From: Paracyclopina nana
Lineage: Eukaryota; Arthropoda; Copepoda; Cyclopoida; Cyclopettidae
Direction: 5' to 3'
Length of the DNA stretch: 64,000 nt
Assembly (NCBI GenBank): GCA_019096065.1
Contig: JAGUCH010000004.1
Location: 1,922,001 to 1,986,000, forward strand
Notes under the pieces: generated by a model
What the model was told of the DNA's origin: nothing
Seen by the model: only the letters and a program-made list of their open reading frames with translations
The model's database searches: none
Position numbers and translations under genes: made by a program
Shown: positions 15,946-28,259 of the stretch, piece after piece
Layout of the letters: each line of letters starts with the position of its first letter
Numbering within the stretch: position 1 is the stretch's first letter

Positions 15946-18013
15946 ATGTACAAGCCATCTTTAGGTTTAGGAACTAAATTAGGGGCTGCAGCAAATAAGT
16001 CTGACCTAAGTGTAAGTAGTTCATTTTTAGCATGCATTTCCACGTGGGTGCAAGTGTTTCACCTACATCCACAAGATAGGTGTACTGCTGTGCTGTAGTT
16101 TTCCAGCTGATCAATTCTAATTCTAAAAAGAGCTGTGCTTAACATGATTTTAAAAGCTAGTTGACAAAATGCTTTCTTTCAGAGCTATTTGAAAAACTTG
16201 AAGAAAAAGCAAAAGGAACTGAACAAAAAACACCCTGATTCAGGACAAAGTCCTAGCATCACTACTGAGGAGGATGACTCTGATCTAGCTTCAATAGCAA
16301 GAGAGTTGTATCAAGATGAGGAAGACTCAGACAACATTTTCAACAGCCCTTTCATCAAGAAACCTGCAAGTGCTAGAGTCAGGCACACCTCAGACAACAC
16401 CACACCTCTACCGGAAAAGGAATTCTCCTTCATCAGCTCAACCAAGCATGAAGTGGAGCCGGAACACAGTCCAGAAAAGGCCAAAAAAGAGACCAAAAAA
16501 GCTTCAAAAGCATTGGACCAATTTGTCAAATTTGATCAAAAGTACACTAATTTTAGGGCTTTGAAGAAAATTGAAAGTACTGAAGTATCAGATGAGTCTG
16601 AGCCCATTTTGAGTCCTGTGAAAATGACCCCAAGCCCTAAAGGCAGTAGCAGGCTTAGAAGACAGGCTGAGCAAGCTGGATTAGCCATGCTGTCAATTCC
16701 AAAAAAGGCTCCTGAGTCCACCACTTCTGATGTCAGTGAACATTTTACTAGCCCTAGGTCCCCAAAGTCCCCCATCTCTCCTATTTTTAGCCTTGAAAAT
16801 CTGCATGACATTGAGGAGCTAGTAATGGAAGATGTCACCAATGCTAAAGATATCACTCCTGATGTTCAAGACAATTACTTCACTTTCACATCTCCTAGCA
16901 AGAAAGTGAAGCCTCTGCCAGCGCCCATTGATGAGGATGATGAGGTTCTGGTAACAGAAGATGATGTGGATGAGGAACTTATTGAAATTGAACTCTCAGA
17001 AGAAATACAAGAGCATCACTCAGAGTCACAAAAAGACATAAGCCAAGACAAAGAACAACCAAAAACTACTTTACCTACTGAGCAAGCTCATAGTCCTCCC
17101 ATAACTGAATTCAATGAACCAGATATGAAGATTACTGAACATTATAATGATAGACCACAAGAAAAGAGCAAAAAGTCTCGAGAGAAAAAGCACAAGAAGC
17201 GCAGGAGGCGGGTTAAGTCGTGCTATTATTGTGATCACGTGAGTACTTTGTTTACCTTCAAGGCGAGGCGGGAAATTCAAACAAATATCTTCTTAGGTTT
17301 GTGACTTTCACATGGGAAAGCTAAAGCCATCAATGGGTTGGGATGAGGTAAAGCAAAAAAATGTGAAACATGAGAGCGTTCAGGCTGGCATGCCAAATGT
17401 CAAATATGGAAAAGGTCACTACATGTTTGATCCTAGTCAAGATGCCATGACTGGAGGTCAACATAATTATGACTACTTGGCATTTATAAGATCAGCTTGG
17501 ACTGGAAGTGATGTGACTTTCGAATCTGCTAGCAGAGAAGCTCAAAAAGTTCTCTCCAGTATGTATCTTGCCATTATTCTAATTTTGCCACCAATTATCA
17601 AAACCTTGCTTACTCAGGCCACCAAAATCCCATGGCATATGCTTTGTCTGAATTGCTCAAGGGACAACTAGAGCTGACATCCAGTTTCTTATCCAACCAA
17701 AAGTCTTTATATGCAACATATTGTGCCAGCCTGTCCAGCCTTGTCCAAGAACCAATCCCTGTTGCTGACAATCAAGTCAAAGTAAAAAAATGGATCATAA
17801 TAACTTAATGGTCATTGTCATGAATTGTACATTGTATGATTGCAGGTTTTGTATCCTAGAAAATATCAGGAAGCTTCCTCAATCAAAGAGCAATCTCCAG
17901 CCAATATTATGGAAGAGAGTAATGAAGAGTATGAGTCTGAATTTGAATCAGCATCGTCAGATTCAGAAAGTGATCATACCATCGTTCCAACAGAAATATC
18001 AGCACATGAATAA
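15946..18013 (+). CDS. C19orf44-like protein (DUF4614)
   Basis: Exons 15946-16011, 16183-17238, 17297-17558, 17618-17781 and 17846-18013, about 571 residues, all phases consistent. The N-terminal two-thirds is low-complexity, Ser/Pro/Glu-rich, with many SP sites and an acidic patch (DEDDEVLVTEDDVDEE). A Lys/Arg run precedes a Cys pair (CYYCDHVCDFH). The folded C-terminal part includes MGWDEV, HYMFDP and NPMAYALSELLKGQLELTSSF, which resembles the DUF4614 helix of vertebrate C19orf44. That assignment is by eye and moderate. The tail is acidic and Ser-rich. Cellular role is unknown. The terminal TAA is embedded in the AATAAA at 18009-18014. Confidence 0.7.
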
Positions 18014-18014
18014 A
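18009..18014 (+). terminator. Poly(A) signal overlapping a stop codon
   Basis: The last sense codon GAA, stop TAA and next base form AATAAA. The 3' UTR would be only about 15-30 nt unless another signal is used. Confidence 0.6.
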
Positions 18015-18639
18015 GTTTTCAAACGATATATTTGCCTAAAATAGTCTAGTAATAGTAGGATTTTATATATTGTAGCATAGTATATTGGTTGGCACAATAA
18101 TATCTCAATTTAGTATATATATTAGTGTAGCATTTTCCAAAAAAAGAAAAGATTTTTATAGAATAATTTGAAGTAGTAATTCTCTTATTGGAGGGCAAAC
18201 AATTTTCACCAAAAACATGAAGTTATTACAAGATGCATTTTTCAAAGACTAAGACTACATATAGTGATGTACGATTGCTTTTGCTGATTTTTAATATCCG
18301 AATATTGAAAGGCACAAATATATAGTAGATGATGGTTTTAAAAGCATGCACAGATCATTTTCATGAGCAAGGAAAAGGTCTACGACTATGTATTACTATT
18401 GTAATGTGTTTGTTTGATATCCACCAGTTTTGCTTAGTTTTCTCTCCAATCAATTTACATTAAGTCAGGGACAAGCAAAGTTGTCTGTTTCAATAGATGA
18501 TGTGAGGAAAATAAAGGGATTATTTTCACTAAAATTTGGCTTACAGGTGGTGCCGACAGTGATCATAGATCACTGCCACACTCTAGTATGGAAGTGGTCA
18601 CAACTGTTGATCTCTCCTTAGTGGTTTCTTTTCCTTGAT
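18014..18639. other. Convergent intergenic region
   Basis: AT-rich spacer between the C19orf44-like gene and capicua. No gene seen; no canonical minus-strand AATAAA for capicua was found. Confidence 0.45.
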
Positions 18640-21600
18640 TTAGTGAGTTGTAACAATAGAAACTGGAGGTGAATTGTCTCCAGCAATGTCAGAGGGTGTC
18701 ATGGGCGAGGCAGCCATCATTTTTTGCCTCACTTCTCGGATCTTCAATTGAAGACATAATTTTGTGGGGAATACCTCTGCATATTTGGCCTGAAACAGTG
18801 ATGTTGCTTGATTGGTGGGAAACAGACCGTGCTCTTGGAAAAGCATCATGACCAAATGCCTCCTGTGGTCCAAGGTCTTCCTGAGGCTGGAGGTCATAGC
18901 TGAAGGACTTGTGGGATCTTGATTGGGATCAAGCTCTGATGATATTGAGTCCGGATTAAAGTCTGGACCGAAAAACTTTTGAAGGTTGTTGCTTGGTGTG
19001 GCTGATGAGGACATGGGAGTACTTGCTTCTGATCCCAACCCATCAGTGGAAGTGGACATTTTTCGTTTTCGTTTCCTTCATTCACAAACAAGTTTAAAAC
19101 GTTTTTTTCAAGTACTTGTAAAGAAATGACTTTTACCTTGAGTAGTTTTGAATAAAGACTTTCGGAGATGAAGCCACTACGGTTGGTGAATCTCCCGGCT
19201 TGAACTCTGGCAAGGTGGAGAATTTTTGCCTAAAGTTGACAGTCTCCAGGATCTTTTCCATTTCGTCAGGACTCATGCCGGATGATCGCTTTTGCTGAGC
19301 TGGCGTGGGTCCTAGCACGAAGACCTCATTCTCACTCTCCATATCGGTTTCAGCATCGCTATGGCTAATTTTCTCCTTGCATTTCAGGTAGTCCTGATCC
19401 ATGCTACTCGTGGACGACTTTCTTCGCTCGCTTTTGGAGCACCATTTCCATTCCGGATGGGCCTTGAAATGCGCTTCTTTTACCTGGTTGGCCAAGTCTT
19501 GGTACTTTTTCTTTCCCTCAGGGCTCAGGGAGTACCACCACTCACCTAATATCTTGGACACTGTGCGGTTATCTTGGTTGGGATTTTGCTGGTGCACCAA
19601 AGGTCTGTGGCGCTTGCTAAAGATCATAAAGGCATTCATGGGCCTTCGGATCTTGTCAAACTTTTCATTGCTCTCCGTTTCTTTGCCAGTGCTACTGCTA
19701 TTGCTATCTTTCTTCAAATCATCGGGCTTGGAAGAGGGTGGCAAGTTTGGTCTTCCTCCTGAAATGCTGCCTTAAGGAATGCGCAATTATGTGTAATAAT
19801 TAGTAATTTGCCTGTATTGCCAGATGAAGGACCCGAGTTGTTGGGAGGGCTCTTGCCATCAGTAAAGCCATTATTTCTGCCTTTGGAGACCAAGAATGGC
19901 ACAAGGTTGTGCCAAGGATAGACGACCCTGGCTACGTTGTTGTTGGATTCCGTGACCTTAACTTCTGTTGGCCTCGCAGCTGCTACCGAGGTCACGGCTG
20001 AGGATAAAACTGGTAACAGCTGCATTGGGTTTGGGTGATTGCTTCTATTGGCCAATACTACTATTGGAGGCTGCGACACGACTGAGGCCGAGTTACTACT
20101 CAGAAATACCGTCTTGGTTTCTTTGCCATTCAAAATCATGGTTTTTGAAGCAGTTGTCTTGGGGATTACGTAATACAGTGCCTTGGGCTCAGACGAGGCC
20201 GTCGCTACAGGGGAGTGATTTGTGGAGGCTGAGGTGGTGACCAAAGTGATGACTTGGGGCTTGGGCTTATTGGCAGCCTCAATCTTGTATATGTTAGAGT
20301 TGGTTGCGAATGGCCTCACCAACTCTGGCCTGATGACCCCCGAATGCATCATGGGCTTGGTAATGAACCTTGGGGTGGGGATGGGAGAGGAAGCTGAATT
20401 AGCTGTCTGCAAAATCTGATTTCCTCCTCCAGAGTTGATTGGTACGAAGAGAGAGGCATTGTTGTTCGATCTCGCGGTTTCCGTATTGGATAGAGAAACG
20501 AGGAGATTGGCAGCCTCCATTTTCGCATGGTCAGGTTGCTCGACCATTCTCGGCATGGGCTGATGACCATGCTGGCCATGCTGCACGTGGCCTTTGAGGC
20601 TCAAGTGTCGCGAGCAATAGCCTCTCCTTTGGGACTCCTTGGAGCAGCCCTCTTTTGAGCACAGTCTTCTCCACTGCTTGCCGTTGAACTTTTTACGTAT
20701 ACCATTGGGAGTGGAGACAACGTCACCTTTCTTGTACTTGTGAGGGGTGGCGGGCAACGACCTCGGCGAGGTTGGCGTCGATCTGGGCCGATTGGCTTGC
20801 GCGTTTTCCTGGCTGCTAGTGCTTGTCCTGGATTGGGAGGTGTCTGATCGTTTGGCAGCGATCAACGCGCCCGGTGTCAGGGATATGGATCTGAACCCTG
20901 CAGAGGAGCTGGGGTTGAAAGAGATGTCCTCTTTTTTCAGGTCGTCTTCCTCGCTCTCATAATTGATGTTGGAGGTTGGTCTCATGGGGGAGGTTGACTC
21001 GAGGAAGCCTAATTGCTGCAGCTCTTCCCACCAAGGTGGCAAGAGGAGCCTGATTTGCGTCCGCTTCACCCATGACTTTTCCGAAGGGCAGTTCACCGGT
21101 TTGACTAGGAATTGAGGCGTCAGGTTGCTGCCTGATTTTGTGATTTCATAGACTAGAGCTTCAACGTAGAGAGGCTTGACTTTGTCGTCGGATTCATCTT
21201 CGTGGCTTTTGACGCGGAGGCAAACTTTGTTGCCCACGTTGATCTGCAACAAAGGGAAATTTTAATTACGTTTTTTCTCGCGAATCCCTTTCTTGCCAAG
21301 CCTCCTTGGTTGGTACGAAAATTGAGCTAAGTTGCTAAAGGGATAAAGGATATCATTTCAAATTTAACCTTTGTGCACTTTAAAAAGAGTAATTTTCATA
21401 ATCGTGTTTGAACAACAAATTGGTAGATGAGTACATTTGAGAAGCACGTTGCTCAATGAGAATTCCGCGAAATGACCGGGTTCACTGCAACAATAGTGCA
21501 ATTTGACGGAATTTCCCTCGTTTGTTTACCCAGCAGAGAAAGGAAGGTCAATCGCTACTTATAGCATAAGAAGGTGGAAAGAACGGTGAGTCATGATGCT

Positions 21601-21990
21601 GACCTGATTCGTCACCGGCACTGCGTCGCAGATGATGGTGTCAAAGTCGCCTTTGGACAACACGTTGCAGTAAATGAGCGGGGCCTCTGCGTTCTCAAAG
21701 TCCACGGCCACACTGTTATCACGGTAGGCCGCTCGAATGACCCCCGGGCAGAAGACCTGATCCCGACGAGCAAGGACACGCTGACCCACCCATTCTCCTA
21801 GGTCAAGCGAGGCCTTGGCCTCCGACCTCACCAGGTTGATGGCCACTTCCGCATCGTCAGCCCTGTCTTGCCTGTTCTTGTTGCTCTGGTGGGCCTCGGG
21901 CGGCTCGTCCTCTCCTGAGACCACTGCTGCCGGTGATGGCCACGCAGGCTCAAAGTCCGTAGGAGTGAACTTGCGCTTTTTGGGAAGCAT
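18640..21990 (-). CDS. cic: Capicua HMG-box transcriptional repressor
   Basis: Nuclear repressor acting downstream of receptor tyrosine kinase/ERK signalling; it binds TGAATGAA-type sites through its HMG box together with the C-terminal C1 domain. Exons in transcript order are 21990-21604, 21243-19812, 19758-19137 and 19075-18640, about 958 residues. The HMG box ([18 protein letters not shown] ... HPEWKWC) is near residues 640-710. The C1 domain, with [19 protein letters not shown] and [14 protein letters not shown], is in the last exon. The N-terminal block with [18 protein letters not shown] matches the conserved N-terminal Cic domain. The middle is Ser/Thr/Pro-rich. This looks like a short isoform; upstream exons for a long form may exist. 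The intron 19759-19811 seems to use a GC donor. Confidence 0.95.
19759..19811 (-). other. GC-AG intron in capicua
   Basis: No GT lies in a suitable position. The splice CAG/GCAAAT at the 3' end of the long exon, joined to the acceptor ATTTCAG, keeps phase and joins conserved sequence. Confidence 0.65.
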
Positions 21991-22645
21991 ATCACCGTCG
22001 GAGGAGCATGGCCTGCCTCGACATCATCCTCACAAAGATTTCCTTCTCTGTTGTCAACTTCGTATTCTTGTACTTGCACTTGCACTCACCAAACCAAGCA
22101 GGTACGGGACAAAGTAGCACAGGCACTTTCTTGCATCAATCACTTTTTCACTTCCGACATTGCGGCGCCACCGGATGACAACCCACTGAGCTGAGCATGT
22201 CAATTGGGCTCAGAGGTGTCAGCGGAACTACGCACCTTTATTTAAGCATGGAGCTTTGTTACTAAGCAATCCCACTTGTAAAAGCCTGTGTCTCGTACGG
22301 TCCATGCCGGATTTTAAAAGCTTGGCTTGCTGCCTAGCAGCAGCCTCTTTTTACTCGCAGACTGCACAGATCATGCGCGAAGCAAAGCCAGAATGAAAGC
22401 TATGACCTCGGTATTGATCGTCTTACTATTACTACGCTTACTAGAGGCTCATCAAGATTTCCTGACAAAGAAGTAGCTCTAGTAGAGTTGGCAACGAATC
22501 ACGCAACCTTGCCAATCTGGCCTTTGTCTGCTGCACGATGCACTTTTACACAAATCCCCATATCGCTTTTATGTCAACGCTTGCGAGGCTCACTCGAAAA
22601 GAGAGTGACTTTCTAGGATATATTTCGGTTTAATAATAGCAGGAA
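21991..22645. other. Upstream region of capicua
   Basis: Contains the capicua 5' UTR and promoter and the 3' end of the ATP synthase subunit b gene. No other coding feature seen. Confidence 0.5.
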
Positions 22646-23922
22646 TTACGCCATTGCCTTCAAATCAGCAATGCATTTCTTGAGAGCGTCCTCTTCTTGT
22701 TTGGCAGAAATGGATTTTCGCACATTGCTCAAAATCCACTCCACCATGTGTTTCTGTTCTGATCGTCTCAACACATTGGATACCTCCAACTGGTAGTCGA
22801 GCCTTTTCTTGACCTGAAAGTAATATGCAACATGTCAACAGCATAAATTAGCAGTTTTATCAGAGCTATTTTGAGTAACAGGATGAGCATAGCAATTTCC
22901 TATAGCATAGTAGAATTATTTGCCATAAAAAGCATCGTCATCTGACTTTTTTGGAAGAGAAAATTATTTTTGCTCAGATGTTTTGAAAGCCATTAGATCG
23001 AGTGCTTTTTGTTTCGCCAATGATACGGCTAAGCGCAACGTTGAATTACCTGAGAGTAAGCCTCATGCAGTCTTTCGCGATAGGCGGCCTCCAATTGCAG
23101 GCCAACAGCCTCTTTCTTGGCCTGAATCAATTCCTGGTAAGATGTGGCCATCCATTGGGCACTTTCCTCTTGCTTGATGGAATCAGCGCATCTCTGGATC
23201 TCATCCAAACGATATTTTCCCAACTTAGCCTCCTCGGCTTCGCGAGCCTCATCGAGGGTTTGGGCTACGGAGGGGCCGAAATTCTTGACCAGAATAGCCA
23301 TAACAGTGGCGAAGCCGAGACCAGCATAGAATTCGTGCTCAAGAACCCAAATTTCTTTTGAAACCAAGTAGGTGCCCACTGTTGCAGCGAACACATAGGG
23401 ACCAGTGACACCGGTTTTGGGGTAGAAAAACTTCATCCAGCCCTCAGGGACCCAACCATGGCGGACAGGTGCAGGGTCCACGAGGCGTTTCCTCCTGGGG
23501 AAGTTGACCAAGTCTCTCTCCTCGGCATTGTTTGAGTTGGTGGTTGACAAAAGCCTCTGGGAGGGACGAGCCCAAGGTGAAGCAACTAAAAAAGCAAGAA
23601 GAAATGTTTTCATGATCGTCCAGAATAACGGCTCATGGAGGTACATTTTAAAGACACTGCTTGAAAGGTGAAAAAACAATGACATGTCTTTCTGAGTGAG
23701 TACATAGAAACGAAATTGCAAAAAATGCACTTGAACACCTTTTCGTATGCAGGTATGAGCACTTTTTGACGCAAGCAAGAAACCTGACATTTAAGTTGGC
23801 TATGCAACTTCCCTTTGAAATAACCCTCACGAACATATGAAGGCGAATTTAAAACGTGGAGAATTTTGGTTGAAGCATTAGAGAGTTATCTTACCGGCCT
23901 TGGTCGTCAAACGAGAAAGCAT
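22646..23922 (-). CDS. ATP5PB: ATP synthase F0 subunit b, mitochondrial
   Basis: Peripheral-stalk subunit of mitochondrial ATP synthase, anchoring F1 to the membrane sector. Exons in transcript order are 23922-23895, 23585-23050 and 22813-22646, about 243 residues, the normal size. Exon 1 codes the start of the presequence (MLSRLTTKA), continued by [15 protein letters not shown]. The matrix and membrane part begins at [20 protein letters not shown], with two short hydrophobic segments ([15 protein letters not shown] and [15 protein letters not shown]), then the long charged helix ending [11 protein letters not shown]. The 309 bp first intron is the longest in the gene. Identification is confident. 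Confidence 0.95.
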
Positions 23923-24579
23923 GATGGCCTTATTTTCGAGATTTCCAAAGACTGAAAATGGAGCTGAAATGCAGCTAGCAAGCAGAAATGGCCGACAGCA
24001 GCTGCGTAAGTCAAAACAACGTACCGAAAACTCGTCAAATCAACAATCAAACCTGATCAACTGAAACCTCTTAAATTATATCGATATTATCTGCAATTTT
24101 CCGTTTAATTATTATTTTTTTGAAATTAAATGTTTTTTCGTCAAAATAAATGGCGATAAAGCTCATTTGAGTACTTCAAACTTTCAATCTCTCCTTTGAC
24201 TTTTCCTGCCACTTGTTTACCGTGAATGGCGGGAATTTTCAAAATAAAACTGAGTCCTCGTCTGCTGACTCCTCGGAGCGATCAATGCTCAGTGATTTCT
24301 CTGTGACTCTGTCTCGTCGATCAACGTTCGATGAAAAAAAAGAAGAAACCGTGCTTTTTATAAATTCTGAAGCTTGAAGAAAAGTCTTTTCCGAGCTTCC
24401 AAGACGATTTTTAAAGAGGAATCACCTACTCGGAGACCTGAAGCTCTGAATGGAATTGACCAGCATGGATCTTTCTCTAATATCAAGGTAGGACCTGAAT
24501 TCTTACTTGTATTTCTTGCAATATTTAATATATTCAATCATTGTTGGTTTCTGAGGTGTTGATGTTTCATGACGCTTTT
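23923..24579. other. Intergenic region
   Basis: Between ATP5PB and the PhyH-like gene, both on the minus strand. A plus-strand open stretch at 24374-24562 has a possible donor after TATCAAG but no partner exon, so I do not call a gene. Confidence 0.45.
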
Positions 24580-25537
24580 TTAGCTTGTATGATTCAATTT
24601 ATTTATCCAGATTATGGGGAACTCCTTGGATTTTGAAACCAAGTCCCCATCTGTGAGACCTCCCTTCGTGGGTGGTGACACGTCCCAAGGCCTTGATGTG
24701 ATTGTTGCATCCTTGCCCAACCAACGAGTCGACAAGACTCTTCTCCAAACACTACTTGACTCGTTTCCATCAGCTCCATGCAATGTTTTGCCGTGAAAAA
24801 TCACGCAATCTCCTGGATTGCATTCCCATTCCAGAATTTCCCATTTCCCTGCTTGAATCAGTTTTTCAGGCACATCCTCGTATTGACTAAACAAATCATC
24901 ATTGAGTACTGTTGTAAGGAAAGGATGCTGACAATTTACCTTAATAAGGCTGTTTCTTGTGATGTCACCTCATAGTTTTTTGTAGTTTCAAACTTTCTTG
25001 GAAAAAAACACTTGTTCCAGGCATGAGAGCCCTTGACAAATTTCACCGTAGCTTGCAAAGGAACAGGATCAACTGGCATCCAAATGGAGCAGATGTCCTC
25101 TCCGTTGATGGGATAATAGGCTTGGTCATGATGCCATGGGGTTGGAACTCGAGCGGATGGCTCTTTCACCAGAACATGCTCATGATAAATCATGCTAGTA
25201 ATTCAAAGTTCCTCAAAACTGATGAAAAAATTATGACAGAGTTGTACCTGAAGTCACATTGCATGAGCTGAGCAGCAATGGAAGCTGCAGGAGAATGTCT
25301 AATGTAGTCTTCAAATTCAGGAATTTTTCTCCAGTTGCAGTAATCGTTGAAATAGCCCCCTTCGTTTTCCACTGGCCTGATTGTTTCACCATTAGGCGAG
25401 GGGCTCTGCATCGATTTTTGGATGCCCCTTTTGACCTTGTCAATCCAATCAGCGCTAAAAACATTTCTAACCACGATGGCTCCATCTTCTTGGTATTGCT
25501 TGATTAATTCTGTCCCAACTAGGAATGTATTAGACAT
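24580..25537 (-). CDS. Phytanoyl-CoA dioxygenase (PhyH) family oxygenase
   Basis: Fe(II)/2-oxoglutarate-dependent dioxygenase of the PhyH superfamily. Exons in transcript order are 25537-25248, 25194-24940 and 24886-24580, about 283 residues. The iron-binding HxD is in TPWHHDQAYY (His about 118, Asp about 120). The distal His is in GKTLHGADGN (about 218), and the 2-oxoglutarate-binding Arg is likely in WRRVLSTRW. The SIWMPVDPV and FVKGSHAW strands are typical. No N-terminal presequence or obvious C-terminal peroxisomal signal is seen (it ends NKLNHTS), so it is probably not the peroxisomal phytanic-acid enzyme itself. Substrate unknown. Catalytic residues are intact. Confidence 0.88.
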
Positions 25538-27119
25538 TTTGTTGCTCTAGCCACACACATCACAGACCAAAGGCCAGTTTTATCTTTTTATCAATCCAGT
25601 CCAGTTTGTTCTAGACAAATAAGACACTTTTGCAATTAGCATTCAATTTTTGGGGTCACGTGGATTCTGCACCCGGAACAGCTTGGCGCACGAAATGTAC
25701 CGTAACATTGCTGAGTTTTATTGGTGGATCCCTTTTTCACATCATCTCGGATCTCTTCTTTGTGTTGCGGCTTAGCTGTACTAAATGTCATAAGTTGGCA
25801 ACAGATTTTGGGCCAAAGGATCACCTGCAGATGAAATACGCACGCATTATTTCATGCTCTTCAAGGTGGCCAACAACCATTTATTTTGCTGGCCAGACAC
25901 TAGGGACAGGGTGATGCAAAAGATGCCTTTTTTATGACGGCATTCAAAGATATGTGTATATCTGTTTTTTTTCTAGGTCATGCTATCTTTTTTCAGCATG
26001 TCTGACTTGTTTCTTTGCGTAATTTCTTTGGCTGGTTTTGATGCATGTGTGTCAATAAGCAGTTTGCCTTAAAAAACCCAGGAAATATTTAGAGCCGTTT
26101 GAAGTATGAAACTTGATCGCCTTATTTGTTCACAGACCAAGGCCCTTGTGGCTTCATATGAATTGAGCCATCGTTTTTAAGGTTTGGCTCATTATGAGTC
26201 ATCAAAATTGCCCACAGGGGAAGTTACAGACGCTTTAAAAAATCCAATGCCATTTTGTTAAAAAAAATGTTAGCATCGAAACCCGTTTAAAGGGAAGCTG
26301 CTAGGGTGGATTCCCGTTGCCTTGGGTAGCTAGCAAAAAGTGTAATTTCCCAGGTTCTAAGAAGACTTGGGATTCTTTTGCTGGCGCATAAATTACCATG
26401 TGAAATGATTTTGCTGCATGAGCATGTAAACAAACCATTTTGATGCATAGTAGTAGTCGCAACACTTTGTAATGCTGTGGGGCCAAGTTCTACAAAATGG
26501 AATTCTTTGAACTTTATAAGAATTTGAATTTATTGATTTGAAGCCCTTAAAATGTTACCTTTGAATCAGTTCAATGTTTTCTTTGCTTTGGCCACTTTCT
26601 TTATGATGAGCTAACCTTTTTCATTTTTACAATGAGATTATCTAAAAAATGTTGCTGATTTGAATAAGTTCCAGAATTTTTCCTCCCCAAAATTCCGGGC
26701 AATGATTTATTTAGTCCACTTTTTCTGCTTAATTTTTTTTCAACACTATAGATAAATTAAAGCCTGATATGATATAAAAATCGTCTCAGTGCATCATTAC
26801 ATTTTAGTGCTTTAAAAAAAATATAACCACAGTGATTTGAGTGCTACACGAAAATTGTCTAGTCAGACCTTAATTAAAAAAATAACAGGTGTCATCATTT
26901 GTTTGAATTTTTTTATGTATAAAAAATGAAAGATGCTGAATTATCGTATCTCTACCATGCAAACAGACAAATTCTGTATATGAAGTGTGGAAGGTACTGA
27001 ATACGCACACAAAGCTAATTTGTTGCGCGCTTTTGGGCGCCAAACCCAACATAATGATTTACCCATCTTGTATAATGTTAAGAAGTTTTGTGCTGTTGCC
27101 AATCACACTTTGAGCCAAA
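25538..27119. other. Intergenic region, AT-rich
   Basis: 1.6 kb between divergent genes (PhyH-like on minus, Ig protein on plus). I see no coding exon, RNA gene or clear repeat. Confidence 0.5.
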
Positions 27120-28034
27120 ATGAGGCAACTACTCACCATCTTGTGCGTGTATTTATCCTGTTGCTGTGTAAGTGCTGAAGATGTGGATTTTACCACCACA
27201 TCGCCCATTGGAAACGACGAGGGAATCACAGTTTCGCTCACTTTTAGCAGTGATTTAGACTATAACAGCGACGATGCCGAAGAATTGTCTCTTGTTGACC
27301 AGGAAGGTAAGTTTTGCATATTGACTGCCATTTCTTGGCTTGCCATAAAATTCAGTAACTTTCTTATAGGAACCTTCACTACTGAGTTACCTGAAGAACA
27401 AGAGGATCAAGTTACCACCACACCTGAGAGCGCAACTTTTACACCTGAGGCTGCACCTGCGAGCTCAACTCAAAGGTCTACCACAACTTTGGGGCCAGTT
27501 AGAACGCCCAAAATGATCATTGAGCCCAGCATGATTCAATTGTTTACTGTTGGGGAACCCTTGGTGCTGGAGTGCTTTGCTCAGTCAGAATTTGATCAAG
27601 GAATCAAGTACTCGTGGAGCAAAAATGGCCGTCCATTTAGCATCAATGGCCAGGATGTGTTCAGTGAGTCTGGCACCAATGGCAACATCTTGTTTGTCTC
27701 ACCAAAGATGGCAGATGTTGGCACTTACCAATGTGAGGCAGAAAACTCCTTTGGTAAAGTTTTCTCGAGAGCCTCTCTGCTGAGGGCCAAGCAAGCCAGA
27801 AATCAGCCAAGGAGGTTAACCTTATCAGAGCCCATTTCTGCTCAAGTACTTGTCGATCCCAATGCTGAAGACAAGGACTTGATTGAGAGGATTCCTATCA
27901 CTGAGGCCCTACCTGAGATCTTTCCATCAAACTTAGTTGAACCTGTATTTGTAGTTTTTCCAAGGACTTCAGACGATGATGAGCCCGCAGAGATATTAGA
28001 CATGGAACTGGTAAACAATGCTGATGCTCAATAA
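27120..28034 (+). CDS. Secreted single-Ig-domain protein
   Basis: Exons 27120-27306 and 27370-28034, about 283 residues. The signal peptide (MRQLLTILCVYLSCCCVSA) is followed by a Thr/Ser/Glu/Asp-rich stretch likely to be O-glycosylated. One I-set immunoglobulin domain follows: first Cys in LVLECFA, Trp in KYSWSKNG, second Cys in DVGTYQCEAENSFG. The C-terminal 85 residues are acidic and unstructured-looking, with no transmembrane segment or obvious GPI signal. The Ig resembles those of L1/neuroglian-type adhesion molecules, but only one is present, so it may be a secreted ligand or decoy. The stop TAA is embedded in AATAAA (28030-28035), making a minimal 3' UTR. Confidence 0.8.
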   Translation: MRQLLTILCVYLSCCCVSAEDVDFTTTSPIGNDEGITVSLTFSSDLDYNSDDAEELSLVDQEGKFCILTAISWLAIKFSNFLIGTFTTELPEEQEDQVTTTPESATFTPEAAPASSTQRSTTTLGPVRTPKMIIEPSMIQLFTVGEPLVLECFAQSEFDQGIKYSWSKNGRPFSINGQDVFSESGTNGNILFVSPKMADVGTYQCEAENSFGKVFSRASLLRAKQARNQPRRLTLSEPISAQVLVDPNAEDKDLIERIPITEALPEIFPSNLVEPVFVVFPRTSDDDEPAEILDMELVNNADAQ

Positions 28035-28035
28035 A
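28030..28035 (+). terminator. Poly(A) signal overlapping a stop codon
   Basis: CAATAAAG spans the stop codon of the Ig gene; the downstream sequence is T-rich as expected for a cleavage region. Confidence 0.6.
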
Positions 28036-28259
28036 GTTTTTTTATTCTCTGACCTTCCCATTAAATGTATACCTTGCCTTCAGTTGCCTGCAGTTTAATA
28101 AGAGAATTCCCTTAATGCACTTCGAACATTGAGGGAAAAAAGGGAGAAAGGTGAACAGCAAGCTTTTTGAGTACCCAAAAAATGGGGATTTACTATCAAA
28201 GAATCGGTTTAAAAAAATGTAAGTTAGCCGTCAAGTGTTATCAATCACTGAGTTACTTA

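Noticed and set aside
24374-24562. Possible plus-strand first exon
   Set aside because: Only a donor-like site after TATCAAG; no downstream exon, signal or homology.
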